A stretch of 64,000 bases of DNA from Lachnotalea glycerini (GTDB taxonomy: Bacteria; Bacillota; Clostridia; Lachnospirales; Lachnospiraceae), in NCBI RefSeq assembly GCF_003201285.1, contig NZ_QICS01000001.1, positions 458,678 to 522,677 on the forward strand, given 5' to 3'. This document shows positions 1-8,950 of this stretch, piece by piece (positions within the stretch are counted from its first letter, which is position 1; each line of letters opens with the position of its first letter). The notes below the pieces were generated by a model. It did not search any database and was not told the DNA's origin. It was given only the letters and a program-made list of their open reading frames with translations. Position numbers and translations under genes: made by a program.

Positions 1-122
1 GCTACAAATACAATTCCTTTTTTCTTTAACTTCATAGCTGTTTCAAAGATTTCAGGGTTAATATCTGTGGAACCGTCTTTTACTAATGTTCCGTCAATAT
101 CTGTTGCTATTAGTTTTATCAT
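1..122 (-). CDS. Cof-type HAD phosphatase, N-terminal fragment cut by the window edge
   Basis: Only the first 40 codons are inside the window and the gene continues past position 1. The ATG is at 122-120, with a GGAGAG ribosome site lying inside the end of the upstream gene. The visible residues include the HAD motif I (IATDIDGTLV), whose first Asp is the nucleophile in this phosphatase superfamily. The fragment closely resembles the start of the adjacent gene at 125-910, from which only two bases separate it, so the two look like tandem duplicates. The substrate cannot be judged from the fragment; known Cof-type enzymes dephosphorylate sugar phosphates, FMN or PLP. Confidence 0.75.
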   Translation of the reverse strand, partial: MIKLIATDIDGTLVKDGSTDINPEIFETAMKLKKKGIVFV

Positions 123-124
123 AG

Positions 125-910
125 TTATTTAATCTCTCCATTCAATACCTTTGCGAGGATATCCTCAACTCTGTTTGTTGAAAAACGAGATAAATTTATA
201 ATATCCTTTTTTCCACTATTCATAGCATAGCTATAACCAGCATTTTTAAGCATTTCAACATCATTGTAATTATCTCCAAAGGCCATCGTCTCTTCCGGTA
301 AAATATGAAAGGTTTCCTGCAAAACTTTCATTGCATTACCCTTATTTGTTCCAAGGGATATCATATCCAGCCACTCCGTTCCTGAAGTAACCACTGTAAC
401 TTTATCTTTCCATTTATCTCTAAAATATTCTTCTGAATTGTTAATCCCTTCACGTTCATAGACTGAAATTTTTAAATAGTCCTCTGTTACTTCCAAAATA
501 TCTTTTACGATTGTGACATTATTTTTTACGATATACTGCATTCTGTGTGCATACTCATTTGTTTTTGGCTCCAGATAAGAGGTATTCATGCCTGACAGCA
601 AAATTTCACAACCTTCTTTTTGACGTATATCAACTAAAATTTCTTCACCTAATTCCTTATTAATAATCGTTTTATGTAAAATTTTTCCTTCATTGACTAC
701 TAAAGCTCCGTTTTCGCAAATATAGGAAATCTCATTCTTAACCGGTTCAAAGAGTCTTTGCAAATTAGCATATTGCCTGCCACTTGCCGCTACGAATACA
801 ATTCCCATTTCTTTCAGTCTTTTTATGTATGGTATGACCTGCTCAGTAAGCTGTTGTGCGCCATTTTGAAGAAGCGTTCCGTCTAAATCGCTTGCAATTA
901 ATTTAATCAT
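125..910 (-). CDS. Cof-type HAD-IIB sugar-phosphate-like phosphatase
   Basis: A 261-residue protein starting MIKLIASDLDGTLL, with motif I (DLDGT) at the N-terminus, a C2 cap in the middle, a Lys-containing motif III (GTNKGNAMK) and motif IV GDNYNDVEML. This order and length fit the Cof/YidA group of cytoplasmic phosphatases. I chose the ATG at 910, not longer upstream in-frame starts, because it matches the family N-terminus and overlaps the stop of the upstream HAD gene as ATGA, suggesting translational coupling. It is followed two bases later by a sister gene. The substrate is unknown; assignment to the family is firm, function is not. Confidence 0.88.
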   Translation of the reverse strand: MIKLIASDLDGTLLQNGAQQLTEQVIPYIKRLKEMGIVFVAASGRQYANLQRLFEPVKNEISYICENGALVVNEGKILHKTIINKELGEEILVDIRQKEGCEILLSGMNTSYLEPKTNEYAHRMQYIVKNNVTIVKDILEVTEDYLKISVYEREGINNSEEYFRDKWKDKVTVVTSGTEWLDMISLGTNKGNAMKVLQETFHILPEETMAFGDNYNDVEMLKNAGYSYAMNSGKKDIINLSRFSTNRVEDILAKVLNGEIK

Positions 911-1566
911 TGTATTTCCTCTATCTCTAATAATTCTAATGGAGAATCTATAATATAATCTGCATGATTCTCTATCAGCTCCTGGCGATCCCGAAAGCCC
1001 CATGTAACACCAACGGTAAACATATTTGCTGCTTTCCCGGTAAGCATGTCTGTATCTGTATCTCCTATATAAAGGCATTCATTTGTAAGCAAGGAAAGCT
1101 CATCTGCAATAATTAATGCCCCGTCAGGACTTGGTTTTTTATTAATATGATCGGATTGTCCTATAATTATGTCAAAATAATTTTTACCAAATATGGTTTC
1201 TACAACATCCACCGCCCGATTATGAGGCTTATTTGATAAAACAGCTAATTTAATATTTTTATTTTTGAGTTCAATAAGCAATTCCACAATACCGTCATAA
1301 GGTTTTACCATATACATACAATCTTTAGCAAATAAATCCTGAAACCTTTGCTTTACTTGCTCAAAATAAAAAAGATTGGTGTCACCGGCAGCAATTAAGC
1401 TGCGCTTAAGCATCTTATCAGCTCCATCACCTGCAAACATCTTATATGCTTCAACAGGATTGGGATTAAAACCATACTCTTGTATGGCACGATTAGCTGA
1501 ATATGCAATGGATTCAACTGAATCAGTCAATGTTCCGTCCAAATCAAAAATACATGCTTTATACAT
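907..1566 (-). CDS. HAD-IA phosphatase, phosphoglycolate phosphatase/PpaX-like
   Basis: A 219-residue protein with motif I FDLDGTLTDS near residue 8, a helical C1 cap, motif II in VLSNKPHN, a conserved Lys in KKPSPDGAL and motif IV YIGDTDTDM. This is the layout of the Gph/PpaX subfamily, which acts on phosphoglycolate or pyrophosphate; the exact substrate cannot be read off. Its stop overlaps the start of the following HAD gene (ATGA), and it lies 15 bases after maf, so maf and three HAD genes form one leftward transcription unit. Confidence 0.88.
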   Translation of the reverse strand: MYKACIFDLDGTLTDSVESIAYSANRAIQEYGFNPNPVEAYKMFAGDGADKMLKRSLIAAGDTNLFYFEQVKQRFQDLFAKDCMYMVKPYDGIVELLIELKNKNIKLAVLSNKPHNRAVDVVETIFGKNYFDIIIGQSDHINKKPSPDGALIIADELSLLTNECLYIGDTDTDMLTGKAANMFTVGVTWGFRDRQELIENHADYIIDSPLELLEIEEIQ

Positions 1567-1581
1567 TTGTCATTCCTCCTA

Positions 1582-2163
1582 CTATGCCAAAAGATTGATA
1601 CCATTGTTGAGTAATGTCTGATAAAGCATTGCTACAGGCAAACCTACCACTGTATTGTAATCACCCTTAATCTCTTTAATATATACAGCTGATTTACCCT
1701 GAATTCCATAAGCACCTGCTTTATCCATAGGTTCTTTCGTATTAATATAGCTGTATATTTCTTCATCTGTCATAGAATAAAAGCTTACATCCGTAACGGA
1801 ATAAAAGGAATAAACCTGATATTCGCCTTTTTGTTTGTCAATTACGGTAACTCCAGTATAAACCTGATGAGTGTCTCCCTGCAAGAGCTTAAGCATCCGA
1901 TAAGCATCCTCTTCATTTTTAGGCTTTCCAAGAATCTGTTTCTCCTTTGAAACAATGGTATCGGAACCAATGATAATAGTATTCTCATACCGCCTTGCTA
2001 CATCACAGGCTTTCTGAAAAGATAAATCCACAACTACCTTAATAGGATCTGTGTCTGATATCCTTTCCTTGCAGGTACTCGGGTCTACCGTAAATTTTAC
2101 ACCAATTTGTTCCAATAATTCCTTGCGTCTTGGTGAACCAGACGCTAATATAATTTGGTACAT
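1582..2163 (-). CDS. maf: Maf-like nucleoside-triphosphate pyrophosphatase
   Basis: A 193-residue cytoplasmic protein opening with the Maf signature ILASGSPRRKELL (residues 5-17), followed by the conserved IIGSDTIV and LGKPKNEEDA blocks and the GAYGIQGKSA segment. Maf proteins hydrolyse dTTP/UTP or modified nucleotides and have been linked to septum control in Bacillus. Length is normal for the family. It sits inside a run of HAD phosphatases, so a shared nucleotide or metabolite house-cleaning role is plausible but inferred. Confidence 0.93.
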   Translation of the reverse strand: MYQIILASGSPRRKELLEQIGVKFTVDPSTCKERISDTDPIKVVVDLSFQKACDVARRYENTIIIGSDTIVSKEKQILGKPKNEEDAYRMLKLLQGDTHQVYTGVTVIDKQKGEYQVYSFYSVTDVSFYSMTDEEIYSYINTKEPMDKAGAYGIQGKSAVYIKEIKGDYNTVVGLPVAMLYQTLLNNGINLLA

Positions 2164-2195
2164 TTTTATCTCCTTATTTTATATAAACTAATCGG

Positions 2196-3005
2196 TTAAA
2201 CTAATATAAACTTATCAATTACATGCGCCACACCATCTTCGTCATTACTATAAGTAATATAATCTGCGGCTTCCTGAATTTCTTTTTGCGCATTGCCCAT
2301 TGCTACACCCTTACCTGCATATTGTATCATAGTTAAATCATTATATCCATCACCGCAGCTAATCATTTGTTCTCTCGACATATGAAGTGTGTCCAAAAGC
2401 TTTTCAAGGGAATGCGCTTTATCAATATGCAAAGGCATAATCTCTAAGAAAAATGGCTCAGAACGGTAAATACTAAGTTTGTCACCAAAGCGAAGCTTCA
2501 TTCTCTTTTCTACCTTTGCCAAATATTTTGGCTCTCCTGTCATCAGGCACTTATTGATTGGATAATTAATATATGAAATAAAATCATCAACCGCTTTGAT
2601 CGGCATATGATTAATTTTACTCTCTTTTTCAATATATTCATCTATTTCACTTGCTGTAATAATTGATGTATCATCATACGAAATAATCCCGACCTTTTCT
2701 TCAATCGCAGCTTGATAAATTTCTGGTAGTAGCTCTAATGGAATTACCTTTTGAAAAATAACCTCATTGTTATTACAGTTAATTACTTTTGCACCATTAA
2801 ATGATAAAACGAATCCTCCAAATTGATCCATCAGCAGTTCTTTTGCCAAAGGCATTATGCCTGGCGTAGGTCTGCCGGAAGCTAAAACAATATGGTGTCC
2901 TCTTGCCTGAGTATTTAAAATTGCTTCTTTTGTTTTTTTTGATATTTCTTTTTTAGAATTAGTTAGTGTTCCATCAATATCCAGAACCAGCATTTCATAT
3001 GCCAT
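2196..3005 (-). CDS. Cof-type HAD-IIB phosphatase
   Basis: A 269-residue HAD phosphatase with motif I LDIDGTLTNS, motif II LASGRPTPG, the cap domain around residues 85-185, and motif IV SCGDGYNDLTM, ending in a typical GVAHVIDKF tail. An AAGGAG ribosome site precedes the ATG at 3005. It is the fourth HAD gene of this leftward group and belongs to the same broad family as the gene at 36882, from which it differs clearly in sequence. Predicted cytoplasmic; substrate unknown. Confidence 0.88.
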   Translation of the reverse strand: MAYEMLVLDIDGTLTNSKKEISKKTKEAILNTQARGHHIVLASGRPTPGIMPLAKELLMDQFGGFVLSFNGAKVINCNNNEVIFQKVIPLELLPEIYQAAIEEKVGIISYDDTSIITASEIDEYIEKESKINHMPIKAVDDFISYINYPINKCLMTGEPKYLAKVEKRMKLRFGDKLSIYRSEPFFLEIMPLHIDKAHSLEKLLDTLHMSREQMISCGDGYNDLTMIQYAGKGVAMGNAQKEIQEAADYITYSNDEDGVAHVIDKFILV

Positions 3006-3173
3006 AATTTTCTCCTTTTGTACAAACCTCTTGTGCCTTTATGACAACTTATAAAAGATTATTAATGTATTATGTACCTGCATATACGCTCTTCGCATAT
3101 GCTTTTATTTATTCCTGTAAATTATATTCAAAGTCATTATAACATGAACACAAATATTCTTACAAGTTTTAAG

Positions 3174-3653
3174 TCATTTGTGATAGGGTTCATTCTTAGC
3201 AATTCGATACGCTCTGTAAATTTGTTCTAACAAAATTACTCTCATCAACTGATGAGGAAAGGTCATTTTAGAAAAGCTTAGCTGACAGTCTGCTCTTTTT
3301 AAAATTTCCTCCTCCAATCCTAATGAACCGCCAATGACAAACATAATTTGACTTACCCCGCATACTCCAAGCTTTTCAATTTTTTGAGAAAGCTCTATCG
3401 AATCTAACATATCACCATTAATTGCCAGTGCAATAACATATGACTGCTCTGTAATATATTTCAAAAGTCTCTGAGATTCTCTTTTTTTTATGCTCTCCTC
3501 TTCAGCCATACTTGCATGATCCGGCGTTTTTTCATCTGCTACTTCAATGATTTCCAGCTTGCAATATCTACTTAACCGTTTGGAATATTCTTCAATCGCC
3601 CCTTTAAAATATTTTTCTTTCATTTTTCCAACCGTCAATAGGGTTATCTTCAT
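3174..3653 (-). CDS. rlmH: 23S rRNA (pseudouridine1915-N3)-methyltransferase RlmH
   Basis: A 159-residue SPOUT-family methyltransferase. The start [15 protein letters not shown], the central [14 protein letters not shown] (AdoMet-binding trefoil knot) and the C-terminal [19 protein letters not shown]-type end are the hallmarks of RlmH, and 159 residues is exactly the family length. It methylates pseudouridine in helix 69 of the large ribosomal subunit. The gene is separated by about 170 bases from the HAD gene downstream and may be transcribed with it. Confidence 0.96.
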   Translation of the reverse strand: MKITLLTVGKMKEKYFKGAIEEYSKRLSRYCKLEIIEVADEKTPDHASMAEEESIKKRESQRLLKYITEQSYVIALAINGDMLDSIELSQKIEKLGVCGVSQIMFVIGGSLGLEEEILKRADCQLSFSKMTFPHQLMRVILLEQIYRAYRIAKNEPYHK

Positions 3654-3788
3654 GTTATAATCCTTTCTATTTTAGTTTACCATAACTTAGTTATGTCAAC
3701 TTCATATACTTATAAATTAATTTCACAATTTTTAGTATACTATATTGTGAATAAAAGTATAATTATTTTTACAATATTTATGAAAAAC

Positions 3789-3818
3789 TTGAAAAAGAAT
3801 CACAAACTATGCTACTAT
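3789..3818 (+). promoter_or_regulatory. Candidate promoter for the zinc-ribbon membrane protein gene
   Basis: TTGAAA at 3789-3794 and TACTAT at 3813-3818 with 18 bases between them resemble a sigma-A promoter. They lie in the divergent gap between rlmH and the rightward gene whose ATG is at 3910. Confidence 0.35.
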
Positions 3819-3909
3819 CTCTATTAGGATATTTAATAAAGGAAAAATGTGTAAAAAATGATTCTTTTTATATGAGCGTACGATATTAATCGCATGAATG
3901 GAGGAAAAT

Positions 3910-4584
3910 ATGGCTTGGTGTCCCAAATGTAGGAATGAATATAGAAAGGGTATTAAAGTTTGTATGGATTGCAATGTACCACTTGTGGAGTCTCTGGAAG
4001 AGTACGATAAAATGCTTTTTGAAAATCAGCTTGGAATAAGACAAGAGGTAATCATCGATGAGCTTGATCATTATGAAACGACGGAAAATGAACTTGATGA
4101 AGATGGAATTTTAAAGCAGACTCCTGCTTACGTAAGAAAAGAGGATAAATACAAGGATACTCTATCTTCTGCATATACTCTTCTGTTTGTCGGCTTTGGT
4201 GGTTTAATCGTATTGTTATTAATTATAACAAACATCATAGATTTGCATTTAGCATCGCCAGGAAAATATGTAACTTATAGTGGTATGGCTATTTTGCTGC
4301 TTATTTTTATAATAATTGGACTTGCTTCATTAAAAGCATCCAAAAAATTAGCAAAAGAGGCTGAAAGTGAAAATCAGTTAACCAATGATATTTTGGATTG
4401 GTTTAATAAAAATATTACAAAAGATTTGACAGACAATGGAGTAAATCTTGACATGGTGGAAGAAATTCAATACTTTAAACGAATTGATAATATAAAAGAG
4501 ATTGTTCAAAAAGCCTACGGCGAGTTAAATGAAGATTATTTAGACAAACTTGCCGAGGATATCTATCAAATAAAATATAAATAA
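3910..4584 (+). CDS. Zinc-ribbon protein with two membrane helices, unknown function
   Basis: A 224-residue protein beginning MAWCPKCRNEYRKG followed by CMDC, giving a four-Cys zinc ribbon within the first 25 residues. An acidic cytoplasmic stretch follows, then two hydrophobic helices (about residues 83-105 and 118-138) and a C-terminal soluble region. I place the start at 3910 because GGAGG sits five bases upstream; an in-frame ATG at 3898 overlaps that site. The gene stands alone, diverging from rlmH and converging on a DUF1653 gene. I do not recognise a function; zinc-ribbon/two-helix proteins of this kind are common in Lachnospiraceae. Confidence 0.75.
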   Translation: MAWCPKCRNEYRKGIKVCMDCNVPLVESLEEYDKMLFENQLGIRQEVIIDELDHYETTENELDEDGILKQTPAYVRKEDKYKDTLSSAYTLLFVGFGGLIVLLLIITNIIDLHLASPGKYVTYSGMAILLLIFIIIGLASLKASKKLAKEAESENQLTNDILDWFNKNITKDLTDNGVNLDMVEEIQYFKRIDNIKEIVQKAYGELNEDYLDKLAEDIYQIKYK

Positions 4585-4586
4585 AT

Positions 4587-4623
4587 AAAAACAAAGTGTG
4601 AAAAAAGCTCACACTTTGTTTTT
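4587..4623. terminator. Bidirectional hairpin terminator
   Basis: The arms AAAAACAAAGTGTGA (4587-4601) and TCACACTTTGTTTTT (4609-4623) are perfectly complementary around a seven-base loop, with A and T runs on both sides. It serves the two convergent genes ending at 4584 and 4643. Confidence 0.88.
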
Positions 4624-4642
4624 ATTAGTTCACATGCTATTT

Positions 4643-5227
4643 CTATCTCATTCGATTGTCTTCAAAATGGACAAAGGTCAATAAACAGGTTTTTATTTCT
4701 TCATATTTATCCTGCAACTTTTCACTCTCTACTGTAATATCCAAGGACATTGCAATATCACTTAACATTCTGTCATCTGCTTTATTCTTAAGCGTTACAA
4801 ATTTATCTAATTTTTCTTCATAAGTTTTACAATCCAAGAATTCTAATAACAAAGGAGAAACTTCTCCTTCTTTCAGTACATCATTATTTTCATTTGGGGA
4901 TTGAACCAATATCGGCTTTTCTGATACATAATCAGTGCTTTGCATGAAAACCCTTGTATTCTCTTCTTTTATAATAGAACCCACATTTACATCATATTTT
5001 TCAAAGCGATATTTTTGTTTTACCTCAGGATATTTAGCATGATCCACTTCACTGATAAACATATGATATGGTCTTACATAAAACTGAAAGTCTCCATATA
5101 GAGCCTGATACACTACCATTTTTTCTCTGGTTTCCGAATGCGTTGCAATAGCAATAATCTGATATACTTTATTTTTAAAATGTTTATAAAATTCTCCCTG
5201 CTTTACTTCTCTCTCAAAATTATTCAT
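4643..5227 (-). CDS. DUF1653 domain protein
   Basis: A 194-residue protein. Residues 9-70 (GEFYKHFKNKVYQIIAIATH, then MVVYQALYG and the RPYHMF box) match the small DUF1653 fold, a beta-rich module of unknown role usually found alone or as an N-terminal domain. The remaining C-terminal half is charged and ends in an alpha-helical region I do not recognise. GAGGG lies six bases before the ATG. It is a single leftward gene sharing a terminator with its convergent neighbour. Confidence 0.7.
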   Translation of the reverse strand: MNNFEREVKQGEFYKHFKNKVYQIIAIATHSETREKMVVYQALYGDFQFYVRPYHMFISEVDHAKYPEVKQKYRFEKYDVNVGSIIKEENTRVFMQSTDYVSEKPILVQSPNENNDVLKEGEVSPLLLEFLDCKTYEEKLDKFVTLKNKADDRMLSDIAMSLDITVESEKLQDKYEEIKTCLLTFVHFEDNRMR

Positions 5228-5577
5228 ATTTTACCCTCATTTACACTCGTATTATTTTATTTACTTTTCTTTTGCCTGATTGATAGTTTCAACTTTATTT
5301 TAACACATATGTTATTTTCTAACTGTCAGACAATAACATATGCAAACTAATTATAGTAATTATATCACCTTTAGGTTGGATTTTCTATTTAAATCCTTGG
5401 AAAATGTGATTGTAATTTATTCTATTTACTGTATAATAATACTGGAGTTTTGTAAACTTTTAAATTATAAAACTTTTATTAAAATTATAAATAAAGATAT
5501 TTGCAACCAATCTTGCAACTACTATGTATGAAATTACAAAATTATATTGAATAGAGATTAATAGAAAGGATACTATT
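5228..5577. other. AT-rich divergent intergenic region
   Basis: About 350 bases separate the divergent DUF1653 and ABC-F genes. The stretch is extremely AT-rich; two small open frames read through it but have no ribosome site or recognisable protein sequence. It holds a candidate ABC-F promoter (5410-5437) and a pair of direct TTGCAAC motifs near 5501-5520. I see no riboswitch or attenuator that I can support. Confidence 0.6.
5410..5437 (+). promoter_or_regulatory. Candidate sigma-A promoter of the ABC-F gene
   Basis: TTGTAA (5410-5415) and TATAAT (5432-5437) are separated by 16 bases. This predicts a leader of roughly 135 bases before the ATG at 5578. Confidence 0.45.
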
Positions 5578-7494
5578 ATGATTTTATCATGTCAAAACAT
5601 ATCAAAAGCATTTGGAACAGATGAAATACTAAACAATATTTCATTTCATATAAATGATAGGGAAAAAGCAGCTATTATAGGAATGAATGGAGCCGGAAAA
5701 TCGACTCTGTTAAAAATTATTATGAAAGAATTGACCGCAGACAGCGGAGAAGTCATATTGGCAAAGGGAAAAACAATTGGCTATCTGGCACAGCATCAGA
5801 ATTTATCAACTTCAAGAACAATTTATCAGGAAATTCTCGAAACAAAAGCAGATATCATACAATTAGAAATACGAATCCGTGAGTATGAAGCTCAAATGCA
5901 TTTAAAAGATGGCAGCGAACTAACTCTAATGCTAGAGTCCTATAATAAGGCAGTTCACGAATTTGAATTAAAAAACGGCTATGCTTATAAAAGCGAAGTA
6001 GTTGGTATCCTAAAAGGACTTGGGTTTACTGAACAGGATTTTGAAAAGCCTATTCATTCTCTTTCGGGGGGACAAAAAACGCGTGTGGCTTTAGGTAAGC
6101 TATTAGTATCGAAACCTGATATTATTCTTTTGGATGAACCTACCAACCACTTGGATATGGAATCAATTGCCTGGCTTGAGACTTTTTTACTCAATTATAA
6201 CGGTGCTGTTGTCATTGTTGCTCATGACAGATATTTCTTAGACAAGGTAGTATCGAAAATTATAGAATTAGATAATGGCAAAGGTTTTGTATTCTCGGGG
6301 AACTATTCAGCTTATGCCCAAAAAAAGACCATGGTTCGTGAAGCTGAAATAAAAGCGTATTTAAACCAACAGCGAGATATCAAACATCAGGAAGAGGTAA
6401 TTGCCAAATTAAAATCCTTTAACCGTGAAAAATCAATTAAGCGGGCGGAAAGCCGTGAAAAAATGCTTGATAAAATAGAGGTATTGGACAAACCAACAGA
6501 AATCAATGACAAAATGAACATTCAATTGGAGCCACAAGTCATTAGCGGCAACGATGTTTTAGATGTAAAGGAACTTACGAAAGCTTTCTCTTCACTCGAT
6601 CTTTTCTCAAATATAAATTTTGATATAAAACGTGGTGAGAGGGTTGCTTTAATCGGCAATAATGGGACGGGTAAAACAACAATACTTAAAATAATAAATG
6701 GAATTATTTCATCTGATTCAGGTGAGGTCAAGCTTGGATCTAAGGTACAAATAGGCTATTATGATCAGGAGCACAATGTTTTACATAAGGAAAAAACATT
6801 ATTTGACGAAATATCAGATGAATATCCGAATTTAACAAATACGCAAATCAGAAATGTCCTAGCTGCTTTTCTATTTACTAATGATGATGTTTTTAAACAT
6901 ATTAATGAATTGAGTGGCGGAGAACGCGGTCGTGTTTCTTTGGCGAAATTAATGCTTTCTGAAGCCAATTTTTTAATTCTTGATGAGCCAACCAACCATT
7001 TAGACATTACTTCCAAGGAAATACTAGAATCTGCGCTAAACAGTTACACCGGAACAGTTTTATTTGTTTCACATGACCGTTATTTTATTAATAAAACTGC
7101 TACCAGAATCCTAGATTTAACACATCATACGATTATTAATTATATAGGTGATTATGATTATTATATTGAAAAAAGAGAGGAGCTAACGCAACTATACGCC
7201 AATTCTTCGGATGACATCTTGGACACCTCTGTTGAGGATAATAGTTCCAAACTTGACTGGAAACAGCAAAAGGAGGAACAGGCCAAAATTAGAAAACGAG
7301 AAAATGATTTAGCTAAAACTGAACTTAGAATTCACGAACTAGAGCAACGAAACACTGAAATTGAAGCACTAATTATTCAGCCTGATATTTGCACTAATGT
7401 TTCGAAGTTGGTAGAGCTAAATAATGAAAAAACTACCATTGATGAAGAACTGCTTAATTTATACGAAAAGTGGGAAGAGTTGGCAGAGGCTTAA
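5578..7494 (+). CDS. ABC-F family ribosome-associated ATPase (YdiF/Uup-like)
   Basis: A 638-residue protein with two ABC ATPase domains and no membrane helices. Walker A motifs are GMNGAGKST (residue 35 on) and GNNGTGKTT, the signatures are LSGGQKTRV and LSGGERGRV, and both Walker B/H-loop blocks (LLDEPTNHLD, LILDEPTNHLD) are intact. The interdomain linker is lysine/glutamate-rich, and a C-terminal coiled coil (about residues 560-635) resembles that of Uup/YdiF. ABC-F proteins act on the ribosomal E site in translation rescue or antibiotic protection; which role applies here cannot be told. GAAAGGA precedes the ATG. Confidence 0.93.
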   Translation: MILSCQNISKAFGTDEILNNISFHINDREKAAIIGMNGAGKSTLLKIIMKELTADSGEVILAKGKTIGYLAQHQNLSTSRTIYQEILETKADIIQLEIRIREYEAQMHLKDGSELTLMLESYNKAVHEFELKNGYAYKSEVVGILKGLGFTEQDFEKPIHSLSGGQKTRVALGKLLVSKPDIILLDEPTNHLDMESIAWLETFLLNYNGAVVIVAHDRYFLDKVVSKIIELDNGKGFVFSGNYSAYAQKKTMVREAEIKAYLNQQRDIKHQEEVIAKLKSFNREKSIKRAESREKMLDKIEVLDKPTEINDKMNIQLEPQVISGNDVLDVKELTKAFSSLDLFSNINFDIKRGERVALIGNNGTGKTTILKIINGIISSDSGEVKLGSKVQIGYYDQEHNVLHKEKTLFDEISDEYPNLTNTQIRNVLAAFLFTNDDVFKHINELSGGERGRVSLAKLMLSEANFLILDEPTNHLDITSKEILESALNSYTGTVLFVSHDRYFINKTATRILDLTHHTIINYIGDYDYYIEKREELTQLYANSSDDILDTSVEDNSSKLDWKQQKEEQAKIRKRENDLAKTELRIHELEQRNTEIEALIIQPDICTNVSKLVELNNEKTTIDEELLNLYEKWEELAEA

Positions 7495-7501
7495 TAATGA
7501 A

Positions 7502-7535
7502 AAAAGGAAGTACTTCAATGGTTGTACTTCCTTTT
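7502..7535. terminator. Bidirectional terminator between ABC-F and nfnB
   Basis: AAAAGGAAGTAC (7502-7513) pairs with GTACTTCCTTTT (7524-7535) around a ten-base loop, with A/T tracts on both flanks. It lies between two convergent genes. Confidence 0.85.
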
Positions 7536-7564
7536 CGTTATTTAAATTAATTGATATCTTAGTT

Positions 7565-8950
7565 TTATTTATTTCCTAGGTATTCCATAATACCCTTTGC
7601 GCCTATTTTACCAGCTTCCATAGCAAGGATAACGGTTGCTGCACCTGTAACAGCATCTCCTCCGGCGTAAACACCCTCTTTTGTCGTTTTACCATGCTCT
7701 TCGTCCGCAATAATACACTGCCATTTATTAACTTCTAATCCATCTGTTGTGGAGGAAATTAATGGATTTGGTGATGTTCCAAGCGACATGATTACTGTAT
7801 CAAGTTCCATTTCAAACTCAGAACCTTTCATTTCAACCGGTCTTCTTCTTCCGGAAGCATCTGGCTCACCAAGTTCCATCTTAACACATTTCATCCCACT
7901 TACCCATCCGTTTTCATTAACAAGAATTTCAATTGGATTGGTGAGCAGATCAAAAATAATACCTTCTTGTTTTGCATGATGCACTTCTTCCACTCTGGCA
8001 GGGAGCTCTTCTTCGCTTCGTCTGTATACAATATGTACTTCAGCACCTAACCGAAGAGCGGTTCTTGCAGCATCCATTGCAACATTTCCACCACCTACAA
8101 CTGCTACTTTTTTACCCGCAAGTATTGGAGTTTCATAGCCTTCCTGAAATGCTTTCATCAGGTTATTTCTAGTTAAATATTCGTTTGCTGAAAATACTCC
8201 GTTTGCATTTTCTCCTGGTATACCCATAAATTTAGGTAATCCTGCACCAGAACCAATAAATACAGCATCAAATCCCTCTTCATCCATTAAGTCATCTATT
8301 GTAGTTGACTTTCCAATTACAACATTTGTTTCAATTTTAACACCTAATTTTTTGACATTATCAATTTCATGCTTAACAACGCTATCCTTTGGTAAACGAA
8401 ACTCTGGAATACCATATACTAATACTCCGCCCGGCTCATGCAAAGCTTCAAATATGGTGACATCATAACCTTCTTTTGCCAAGTCACCTGCACAAGTAAG
8501 ACCAGCTGGTCCAGAACCGATTACTGCTATCTTTTTACCATTGGATGGCTTTGGTGCCTCTGGTTCAATATTATTTTCTCTAGACCAATCTGCTACGAAT
8601 CTTTCAAGCTTACCAATAGAAATAGGTTCTCCTTTAATTCCTCTGATGCACTTACCTTCACATTGTGTTTCTTGCGGACATACACGGCCACATACAGCTG
8701 GTAATGCTGAAGATTTTCCAATTGTCTTGGCTGCTTCTTCTATATTACCATCCGAAACCTCTTTTATAAATTTAGGAATATCAATTGAAACCGGACATCC
8801 AACAATACATTTTGCATTTTTACAATTTAAGCAGCGAGTGGCTTCTTCCATCGCTTCTTGTTTATTATATCCTAAACAAACTTCCTTGAAATTTGTTGCT
8901 CTAATTTTAGCATCTTGCTCTCTTACAGGGACTTTTTTCATTACATCCAT
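7565..8950 (-). CDS. nfnB: NADH-dependent ferredoxin:NADP+ oxidoreductase, large subunit (GltA/GltD-like)
   Basis: A 461-residue flavoprotein related to the small subunit of glutamate synthase. Eight Cys near the N-terminus (40, 43, 48, 52 and 87, 91, 97, 101) provide ligands for two [4Fe-4S] clusters. An FAD-binding IAVIGSGPAGL starts at about 141 and an NAD(P)H-binding VAVVGGGNVAMDAA lies in the second Rossmann fold. It pairs with nfnA upstream: the nfnA stop and this ATG overlap as TAATG. In anaerobes this pair forms the electron-bifurcating NfnAB complex linking ferredoxin, NADH and NADP+. A stand-alone glutamate synthase small subunit is less likely because no large gltB-type gene is near. 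Starts at 8950 or three codons later are both possible; GGAGG is nine bases before the first. Confidence 0.88.
   Translation of the reverse strand: MDVMKKVPVREQDAKIRATNFKEVCLGYNKQEAMEEATRCLNCKNAKCIVGCPVSIDIPKFIKEVSDGNIEEAAKTIGKSSALPAVCGRVCPQETQCEGKCIRGIKGEPISIGKLERFVADWSRENNIEPEAPKPSNGKKIAVIGSGPAGLTCAGDLAKEGYDVTIFEALHEPGGVLVYGIPEFRLPKDSVVKHEIDNVKKLGVKIETNVVIGKSTTIDDLMDEEGFDAVFIGSGAGLPKFMGIPGENANGVFSANEYLTRNNLMKAFQEGYETPILAGKKVAVVGGGNVAMDAARTALRLGAEVHIVYRRSEEELPARVEEVHHAKQEGIIFDLLTNPIEILVNENGWVSGMKCVKMELGEPDASGRRRPVEMKGSEFEMELDTVIMSLGTSPNPLISSTTDGLEVNKWQCIIADEEHGKTTKEGVYAGGDAVTGAATVILAMEAGKIGAKGIMEYLGNK

Noticed and set aside
911-1078. N-terminal extension of the HAD gene at 125-910
   Set aside because: The added residues are Arg/Tyr-rich, overlap the upstream HAD gene in another frame, and precede the normal family N-terminus.
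5138-5531. Two short rightward frames before the ABC-F gene
   Set aside because: They are extremely AT-rich, lack ribosome sites, and one overlaps the real DUF1653 gene on the other strand.
7565-8950. Glutamate synthase small subunit for the GltD-like protein
   Set aside because: No large glutamate synthase gene is adjacent, whereas an FNR-like partner overlaps its start, as in NfnAB.
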